Shown here one piece after another: positions 58,351 to 64,000 of a stretch of 64,000 bases of DNA. The notes under the pieces are model-generated. The model ran no database searches. It worked only from the letters and a program-made list of their open reading frames with translations, and had not been told where the DNA came from. Position 1 is the stretch's first letter; every line of letters starts with the position of its first letter. A program made the position numbers and the translations under genes. The DNA is from Prochlorococcus sp. scB243_495K23 (GTDB taxonomy: Bacteria > Cyanobacteriota > Cyanobacteriia > PCC-6307 > Cyanobiaceae): positions 186,001 through 250,000 of the forward strand of contig JFLW01000003.1 of assembly GCA_000635495.1 (NCBI GenBank), given 5' to 3'.

Positions 58351-58500
58351 ATGTCTAAGAGAAGGAATCTAAAAAAAGAAAAGCAGGAACGTAATAGAGC
58401 CTATGCTAGAAAATTCAAAAAAAGGAAATTAAGAACTGATGGGAGACCTGATGGTGGAAACGTTACAGGTACAGCAAATAATGGCGGTGCAGCTGATTAG
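58351..58500 (+). CDS. 49-residue basic conserved microprotein
   Basis: ATG 58351 to TAG 58500. The N-terminal half is extremely basic (MSKRRNLKKEKQERNRAYARKFKKRKLR). The C-terminal half is Gly/Asn-rich (DGRPDGGNVTGTANNGGAAD). The pattern looks conserved across marine picocyanobacteria. The composition suggests RNA or ribosome binding; this is inference. It lies 18 bases after devA. Confidence 0.65.
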   Translation: MSKRRNLKKEKQERNRAYARKFKKRKLRTDGRPDGGNVTGTANNGGAAD

Positions 58501-58561
58501 GAAATATCTTTTTATTTTATCTTTTGAAGTTCAATATATTATGGATATTTAAGACATAATC

Positions 58562-59473
58562 ATGAATGTAAGTATTGTTATACCGACTTACAATAGATTA
58601 CCTATTTTAGAGAAATGTCTTTTTGCGCTTGAGAATCAAAAATTAAATACAAATATCAGTAATTATGAAGTAATAGTTGTTGATGATGGATCGACTGATG
58701 GGACAGCCTCATGGATAAATAAAAACAAAGATAATCTCCCACACGTTATTTTATTTCAGCAAGAACATGGAGGGCCTGCACTCGGAAGAAATCTGGGAGT
58801 AATTAAATCAAAATATGAAATTATTATATTCATTGATAGTGATCTTATTGTTTTAGACAATTTTATAAATTGCCACGTAGAAAAATTATTTGCCTATTGG
58901 AGAAAAAATGATAAAAAATGTTTTACCTATGGATCGGTAGTCAATACTTCTAATTTTCTAAATCCTCAGAGTGAAAAACATAAAATAATGGACACTTCTT
59001 TTGCATACTTTGCTACTGGGAATGTAGCGATATCAAAAGAATTGATTTTAAGTGTGGGATTATTCGATACTTCTTTTAGTCTTTATGGTTGGGAGGATTT
59101 AGAACTTGGAGAAAGATTAAAAAAAATTGGGACAAAATTAATTAAATGCCCAAATGCAGTAGGTTTTCATTGGCATCCGCCATTTAATTGCGAACAAATA
59201 GATTCATTAATAGCTCAAGAAAAAGAGAGAGCAAAAATGGCTTTAGTTTTTTATAAGAAACACCCAAATTTAAGGGTTAGATTTATGATTCAATCAACTC
59301 CTCTCCATAATTTACTTTGGCAAATTCTTTGCTTGGGAGGACTAATCAGTGTTGATAGAATCTTTCCTTTATTAAGATTCCTTGTAAATAAAAGAAGAAA
59401 TAGACTTGCACTTGAGATACTTAGGATCCCTCTAAATATGATTTACATTAAACAGTTAACCAAATCGAGATAA
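58562..59473 (+). CDS. Family 2 glycosyltransferase
   Basis: 303 residues. GT-A fold: VSIVIPTYNRLPILEKCLFALENQ, IVVDDGSTDGTASW with DDGS near residues 41-44, GGPALGRNLGV, and metal-binding DSD (IIFIDSDLIVLDNFI) near 93-95. The acceptor side contains the GWEDLELGERLKKIG ED motif near 177-192. It transfers a sugar from a nucleotide donor; the acceptor is unknown. It lies between devBCA and rpsB but with a separate transcript likely. Confidence 0.88.
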   Translation: MNVSIVIPTYNRLPILEKCLFALENQKLNTNISNYEVIVVDDGSTDGTASWINKNKDNLPHVILFQQEHGGPALGRNLGVIKSKYEIIIFIDSDLIVLDNFINCHVEKLFAYWRKNDKKCFTYGSVVNTSNFLNPQSEKHKIMDTSFAYFATGNVAISKELILSVGLFDTSFSLYGWEDLELGERLKKIGTKLIKCPNAVGFHWHPPFNCEQIDSLIAQEKERAKMALVFYKKHPNLRVRFMIQSTPLHNLLWQILCLGGLISVDRIFPLLRFLVNKRRNRLALEILRIPLNMIYIKQLTKSR

Positions 59474-59526
59474 AAAACTTTTAGAAATACACATCACTTG
59501 CTAAGATAGTTGAAGTAAATTTCACA

Positions 59527-59590
59527 CATCTGACAGTTTCGGGTGAATTATTAATATTAATTCCCCGTCAGATGGAGGCTAACCCGAAAC
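59527..59590 (+). promoter_or_regulatory. rpsB leader with potential pseudoknot
   Basis: CATCTGAC (59527-59534) pairs with GTCAGATG (59567-59574), and the interleaved GTTTCGGGT (59536-59544) pairs with ACCCGAAAC (59582-59590): an A-B-A'-B' pseudoknot with 8- and 9-bp perfect stems. An alternative inner hairpin GAATTA/TAATTC (59545-59550/59558-59563) competes with stem B. Leaders of rpsB in many bacteria are S2-autoregulated structures, so this is a likely S2-binding regulatory element. Confidence 0.65.
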
Positions 59591-59603
59591 CCTTTTTTAA
59601 ATT

Positions 59604-60308
59604 ATGGCTGTTGTATCACTATCAGAAATGATGGAATCTGGTGCTCATTTTGGGCATCAAACTAGACGTTGGAATCCCAAGATGTCTAAATATATATATT
59701 GCGCGAGAAATGGAGTTCATATTATTGATCTTGTAAAAACAGCATTGTGTATGAACAATGCGTATAAATGGACGAGAAACGCAGCAAAAAGCGGTAAACG
59801 TTTCCTTTTTGTTGGTACAAAAAAACAAGCATCAGATGTAGTAGCTCAAGAAGCTACACGATGTGGAGCTGCATATGTAAATCAAAGATGGCTTGGAGGG
59901 ATGTTGACTAATTGGACAACAATGAAAGCGAGGATTGAAAGACTAAAGGATCTTGAAAGAATGGAAAGTAGTGGTTCAATAGCAATGAGGCCTAAAAAAG
60001 AAGCTGCAGTATTAAGGAGAGAACTTGAAAGATTACAAAAATACTTAGGTGGACTAAAGGGTATGAGAAGATTACCAGATGTAGTTGTATTAGTTGATCA
60101 GAGAAGAGAATCTAATGCAGTATTAGAAGCTAGAAAATTAGATATCTCATTAGTATCAATGTTGGATACTAATTGCGATCCGGATTTGTGTGAAGTCCCA
60201 ATTCCTTGTAACGATGATGCCGTTAGATCTGTGCAACTTATTTTAGGAAGACTCGCAGATGCTATTAATGAGGGTAGAAAGGGCTCTAATGCCGAAAGGA
60301 AAAATTAA
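59604..60308 (+). CDS. rpsB: 30S ribosomal protein S2
   Basis: 234 residues. [43 protein letters not shown] is the S2 signature near the start. [36 protein letters not shown] and [36 protein letters not shown] follow. It is needed on the 30S head for S1 binding. There is no Shine-Dalgarno directly before the ATG; a GGAGG stands about 30 bases upstream inside the pseudoknot leader. The tsf gene follows after 44 bases. Confidence 0.97.
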   Translation: MAVVSLSEMMESGAHFGHQTRRWNPKMSKYIYCARNGVHIIDLVKTALCMNNAYKWTRNAAKSGKRFLFVGTKKQASDVVAQEATRCGAAYVNQRWLGGMLTNWTTMKARIERLKDLERMESSGSIAMRPKKEAAVLRRELERLQKYLGGLKGMRRLPDVVVLVDQRRESNAVLEARKLDISLVSMLDTNCDPDLCEVPIPCNDDAVRSVQLILGRLADAINEGRKGSNAERKN

Positions 60309-60352
60309 ATTCCAATTAAAAACATACTATTCACTATTTTTTATTACTTCAA

Positions 60353-61009
60353 ATGGGAAACATTACAGCAAAACTTGTAAAAGATCTTAGAGACAAAACT
60401 GGCGCAGGAATGATGGACTGCAAAAAAGCGCTTAAAGAAACTGAAGGAAATCTAGAAAAAGCTTTGGAATGGTTAAGAAAGAAAGGTATAGCTAGTGCTG
60501 AAAAGAAATCGGGAAGAGTAGCGGCCGAAGGGTCAATTGGTAGTTATATACATACTGGATCAAGAGTCGGAGTTTTACTAGAGTTAAATTGTGAAACTGA
60601 TTTTGTTGCTAGAGGTGATATATTCCAATCTCTGTTGAAGGATGTCTCAATGCAAGTAGCAGCATGCCCAAATGTTGAGTATGTATCAATTGATGAAATA
60701 CCAGAAGATGTTGTTGAAAAAGAAAAGCAGATTGAAATGGGTAGAGATGATTTATCTGGAAAACCAGAACAAATTAAAGAAAAAATAGTTGAAGGTAGAA
60801 TAGCAAAAAGACTTAATGAGCTTGTGTTGCTTTCTCAACCCTACATTAAAGATAGTTCTCTAACAGTTGAGGATCTTGTTAAACAAGCAGCTGCAAAAAT
60901 TGGGGAAAATATCAAAGTGAGACGCTTTACAAGATATACATTGGGTGAAGGGATCGAAAAAAATCAGATGGACTTTGCTGAAGAGGTCGCATCAATGCAA
61001 ACAAACTAG
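60353..61009 (+). CDS. tsf: Translation elongation factor EF-Ts
   Basis: 218 residues. The N-terminal UBA-like domain [42 protein letters not shown] is the classic TDVGKLR-type start with [14 protein letters not shown]. The core has [28 protein letters not shown]. It exchanges GDP for GTP on EF-Tu. Cyanobacterial EF-Ts is short like this one. It forms the rpsB-tsf operon; the next gene begins 4 bases after the stop. Confidence 0.97.
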   Translation: MGNITAKLVKDLRDKTGAGMMDCKKALKETEGNLEKALEWLRKKGIASAEKKSGRVAAEGSIGSYIHTGSRVGVLLELNCETDFVARGDIFQSLLKDVSMQVAACPNVEYVSIDEIPEDVVEKEKQIEMGRDDLSGKPEQIKEKIVEGRIAKRLNELVLLSQPYIKDSSLTVEDLVKQAAAKIGENIKVRRFTRYTLGEGIEKNQMDFAEEVASMQTN

Positions 61010-61013
61010 GCAC

Positions 61014-62099
61014 TTGAATTATTTGAATAATTTCAATAATTACATAGATATAAATAAAATTAATTCTCAATTAGAGAGAGCAGACATACAAAAAAAAATA
61101 TTAACTAGAAATATTTACAGGGAATATGAACTTTATCTTAATCTAGTAAGAGAATTACTTTTCATCTCTGTAGAAAAAGGCCTTAAGCAAATATATAGTT
61201 ATCCAACAATTAATGATAATTTCTTAAATGTGAATGAATTCTATATTCTTTTTGAAAAAAAAATAAGTAAATTAATATTTTCCAATTTGCCTTTTTTAAC
61301 AGTAGAACAATTAAAGATAAATGAAATTGAAAAAAATATAAAAAAGAAAATTAATTTTACTATTTTTGATAGTTCTACAAAAATAAAGGATGATCAAAAA
61401 GAAAAATTTCAATATGAAGATGGTTCTCAATTAAAAGAACCAACTCAGTTCAAGATTACTGAAGACTTTTCAAATACTTCTGAATATTATCAAGCTCATA
61501 ATTATGAGAGATTCGTATCACTTGATTTAGATAATAACCACCATAATAATTATTTATATAAAAACAATATTTTTGAAAATTTAGGAATTGAAAAACAATT
61601 TATTTCCTCCTTAATTGAATTAATAGGAGAAGAAAAGGTGGAAAAACCAATACATCAAGAAAAAGAAAATATCAATCAAATGGATAATTTACCAAAAAAT
61701 CAGACTCTTAATAATTTTGATTTAATAGACAAGTCATTGGAAAATTTACTATTGAATCTTTCATATAGTATTAACCAAGAATTATTCAAAGCAAATCTAA
61801 TAAAAAAGATGATATCTAAAGATTCCTTTGATTACTTAGTAGGCAAAAATTTTATGAAAAAACATCCATATCCTTTTGTTATTAATTTCGAATTAAATTT
61901 AAATCGGTCAACATTAATCGGCAATAATTTCCCAAGCATTATTTTCTTCAATATATCCACTGTTGAGTTAGAGTTTAAAAATTTAAATCTTTCTATTCAA
62001 AGGAACAAAATAAATGAGCTAAAAAATCAATTTCAGCGTTTGATTAAAAAAGAGACATATTGGAGGCAAAAAGAAATAACTTTGAATAAGATACGTTGA
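61014..62099 (+). CDS. Conserved unknown protein between tsf and recG, possibly DUF3685
   Basis: 361 residues from TTG 61014, 4 bases after tsf. The N-terminal half is helical and Asn/Lys/Ile-rich (IDINKINSQLERADIQKKILTRNIYREYELYLNLVRELLFISVEKGLKQIYSYP). A low-complexity middle is followed by a conserved-looking C-terminus (PYPFVINFELNLNRSTLIGNNFPSIIFFNIS...LKNQFQRLIKKETYWRQKEITLNKIR). The ExYWRQ...L.KIR end recalls DUF3685 of cyanobacteria, but this is weak memory. The function is not known; the position next to recG and tsf is conserved in picocyanobacteria as I recall. Confidence 0.55.
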   Translation: MNYLNNFNNYIDINKINSQLERADIQKKILTRNIYREYELYLNLVRELLFISVEKGLKQIYSYPTINDNFLNVNEFYILFEKKISKLIFSNLPFLTVEQLKINEIEKNIKKKINFTIFDSSTKIKDDQKEKFQYEDGSQLKEPTQFKITEDFSNTSEYYQAHNYERFVSLDLDNNHHNNYLYKNNIFENLGIEKQFISSLIELIGEEKVEKPIHQEKENINQMDNLPKNQTLNNFDLIDKSLENLLLNLSYSINQELFKANLIKKMISKDSFDYLVGKNFMKKHPYPFVINFELNLNRSTLIGNNFPSIIFFNISTVELEFKNLNLSIQRNKINELKNQFQRLIKKETYWRQKEITLNKIR

Positions 62100-62121
62100 A
62101 AAAATAAATCTTTTTTCAAAT

Positions 62122-64000
62122 GTGACTATTAGCGGGAATAATAATAAATTAATTAAAGATTGGATAAGACCTCTACAAAAATCTCTTACTATTGAAACTG
62201 AAAACAAATTTATTAATACTTTAGGAAGAGAAAAATATTTTAATGATTATTTGCATGAATCATTAAAAAAACTAGATAATCTAAATCTCTCTGACGAATA
62301 TTTAAGGATATTTTATGAATTTTCTAAAAAATATAATGAATATAATAAATTGGATGAAAATCAAAGAAAAAGGTTAATTATAGATACAAGAAAAAATCTT
62401 TATAAACTAGGTAAAACTCTAGAAATAGAAAGTTCTAATAATATTTCTAATAATGTTTTTCTGAATAAAGCTGATTCGAATTTGTCTTTTGATTCTGATA
62501 TTTCATTAATAAAAAATGTAGGAAAAGTTTATAAAAATAAGCTTAATGAATTAGGGATATTTCATATAAGAGATCTAATTAATTATTTCCCACGAACATA
62601 TCTAGACTATACGAACAGAGTCAAGATAATAAATTTAAAACCAGATAATTTATACACGTGCATTGCAAACGTAAAAAGATTTTATATTTATAAGAGTAAA
62701 AAAAATAGTAATTTATCAATAATGAATATTGTAGTTTCTGATGAAACGTCTTCAATAAAAGTTACAAAATTTTTTTTAGGAAGAAGATTTAGATCTTACT
62801 CCTTCTTCACATCTCAAAAATCTTTGTATACTAATGGCACCAAATTAGCAATTTCCGGTAAGGTTAAATTGACAGAGTATGGTAAAACTTTTGTAGATCC
62901 GCAGATTGAAATTCTTAGGGATAACAATGATAATTTTAATTTCTCAGGCAAAATATTACCCTTGTATTCATTAGGTGAAGCATTATCAAATATGAGTTTT
63001 ATAAAACTTATGAAAAAGGTACTAATTTATGCAAAGCAATATCCAGAAATTTTAAATAAAAAGCAGCTTGATTCATTATCTTTATTATCAAAAGCAGAGT
63101 CGTTGATTAATATTCATTTTCCACCAACTCAACAGGCACTAATTGAGTCAAAAAAACGTTTGGTTTTTGATGAGTTATTCCTACTTCAAATAAAGTTCCT
63201 ACTTAGAAAAAGAAAGACGAATAAAAATGTAACTTCCCAAAAATTACCTCAAAAGAAATCTTTATTAAAAGAATTTTTAAATACTGTTCCTTTTGAATTA
63301 ACAAAATCTCAAGAAAATGTTTTAAATGAAATTAAGAAAGATTTATCTAATCCCGTACCAATGTCTAGATTGCTTCAGGGAGATGTGGGAAGCGGTAAAA
63401 CCATAATTGCAATAGCGTCTCTTTTACTCGTCATTGAAAAAAACCTGCAGGGTGCATTTATGGTCCCAACTGAGGTATTGGCAGAACAGCATTATAAAAA
63501 TTTATTAAAGTATCTGAACCCCCTTTTAGTTTCCGTTGAACTACTTACTGGGAATACTCCTCAAAAAAAGAGAAAAGAAATTCTCTCTAATTTGAACAAT
63601 GGATTAGTTGATATCCTTGTAGGTACTCATGCATTATTTGAGGATAAAGTCATCTTTAATTCATTAGGCATGGTCGTAATTGATGAACAACATAGATTTG
63701 GAGTTACTCAAAGAAATAGATTATTAAATAAAGGAGAAAATACTAACTTGTTATCAATGACAGCAACACCAATTCCAAGAACTCTTGCGCTTTCTATTTA
63801 TGGTGATTTAGATGTCAGTCAAATTACAGAACTACCTCCTGGGAGAGTTCCCATAACAACAAAAATAATTTCAGAAGACGATTTAACTGACTTGTTCAAG
63901 ATTGTTGAAGATGAGATCAATAAGGGAAAGCAAGCTTATGTGATTTTGCCACTCATAGAAGATTCAGAAAAAATGAATTTAAGCTCCGCTAAAAAAACAT
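62122..64000 (+). CDS. recG: ATP-dependent DNA helicase RecG (5' part, runs off the window)
   Basis: The frame from GTG 62122 stays open to the window end (about 626 residues), so the gene is truncated by the window edge. An N-terminal extension of about 130 residues is followed by the wedge/OB domain (KNVGKVYKNKLNELGIFHIRDLINYFPRTYLDYTN...). Motor motifs: RLLQGDVGSGKTI (Walker A), AFMVPTEVLAEQHY, LLTGNTPQKKR, VGTHALFEDKV, VVIDEQHRFGVTQR (DEQH) and SMTATPIPRTLALSIYGDLD. RecG reverses stalled replication forks. The GTG start after the previous stop (62099) is by position. Confidence 0.93.
   Translation, partial: MTISGNNNKLIKDWIRPLQKSLTIETENKFINTLGREKYFNDYLHESLKKLDNLNLSDEYLRIFYEFSKKYNEYNKLDENQRKRLIIDTRKNLYKLGKTLEIESSNNISNNVFLNKADSNLSFDSDISLIKNVGKVYKNKLNELGIFHIRDLINYFPRTYLDYTNRVKIINLKPDNLYTCIANVKRFYIYKSKKNSNLSIMNIVVSDETSSIKVTKFFLGRRFRSYSFFTSQKSLYTNGTKLAISGKVKLTEYGKTFVDPQIEILRDNNDNFNFSGKILPLYSLGEALSNMSFIKLMKKVLIYAKQYPEILNKKQLDSLSLLSKAESLINIHFPPTQQALIESKKRLVFDELFLLQIKFLLRKRKTNKNVTSQKLPQKKSLLKEFLNTVPFELTKSQENVLNEIKKDLSNPVPMSRLLQGDVGSGKTIIAIASLLLVIEKNLQGAFMVPTEVLAEQHYKNLLKYLNPLLVSVELLTGNTPQKKRKEILSNLNNGLVDILVGTHALFEDKVIFNSLGMVVIDEQHRFGVTQRNRLLNKGENTNLLSMTATPIPRTLALSIYGDLDVSQITELPPGRVPITTKIISEDDLTDLFKIVEDEINKGKQAYVILPLIEDSEKMNLSSAKKT

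Overview
The window is chromosomal DNA of a picocyanobacterium, almost certainly a high-light Prochlorococcus. This rests on the very AT-rich sequence, very small intergenic spaces, many 30-90 residue genes, a Hlip (high-light-inducible, chlorophyll-binding) protein, petN, pcyA, thf1/psb29, ftsH, clpP and devBCA. The gene order of the phosphate region (phoBR, phoA, porin, pstS, chrA, MFS, gap, arsR, pstCAB) also matches what I know of MED4-type genomes. No tRNA, rRNA, IS element, phage gene or CRISPR array was recognised.

Layout. (1) 1-11.9 kb is an accessory, island-like stretch of tiny mostly unrecognised proteins. It holds a two-helix Hlip, an SDR oxidoreductase, a tightly packed set of single-helix microproteins, a RCK-domain potassium channel, two DUF3303-type proteins and one short gene apparently broken by a single-base indel. 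(2) 11.9-17.1 kb carries an ACR3 arsenite exporter downstream of a phosphonate/phosphite-type ABC importer (phnD-C-E-E), with a divergent Crp-family regulator resembling PtrA. (3) 17.2-20.2 kb has small accessory genes: DUF3764, two lipoproteins, a c6-like cytochrome c and an LptA-like protein. (4) 20.4-34.9 kb is the phosphate regulon: phoB-phoR, the atypical alkaline phosphatase, a porin, pstS, pstCAB, and an arsenate-tolerance block (gap, arsJ-like MFS, chrA, arsR). I see 11-bp-period Pho-box-like repeats upstream of phoA, the porin, pstS and pstC, a weaker one upstream of the Crp-type gene, and twin ArsR operators between gap and arsR. (5) 35-36 kb has microproteins and a candidate small RNA. 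(6) 36.1-41.9 kb is the four-gene ligase-associated DNA repair cluster (metallophosphoesterase, Lhr-like helicase, ATP-dependent ligase, MBL exonuclease). (7) 41.9-48.4 kb holds a DUF2130 protein, a ribbon-helix-helix-like protein and many small unknowns. (8) 48.5-64 kb is core genome: petN, thf1, clpP, ftsH, a DUF3148 protein, two M16 peptidase-family proteins, pcyA, devBCA, a glycosyltransferase, rpsB with a pseudoknot-capable leader, tsf, a conserved unknown, and the 5' part of recG running off the end.

How the genes work together. Regions 2 and 4 form one phosphorus-acquisition programme: sensing (PhoBR, PtrA-like), outer-membrane entry (porin), release of phosphate (PhoA) and high-affinity import (PstSABC, PhnDCEE). 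Two different arsenic exits are attached: arsenite efflux by ACR3, and arsenate removal as an arseno-phosphoglycerate made by GAPDH and exported by ArsJ. That is logical for a cell that imports arsenate through phosphate transporters. Functions are inferred from recognised motifs and families; no database search was run.
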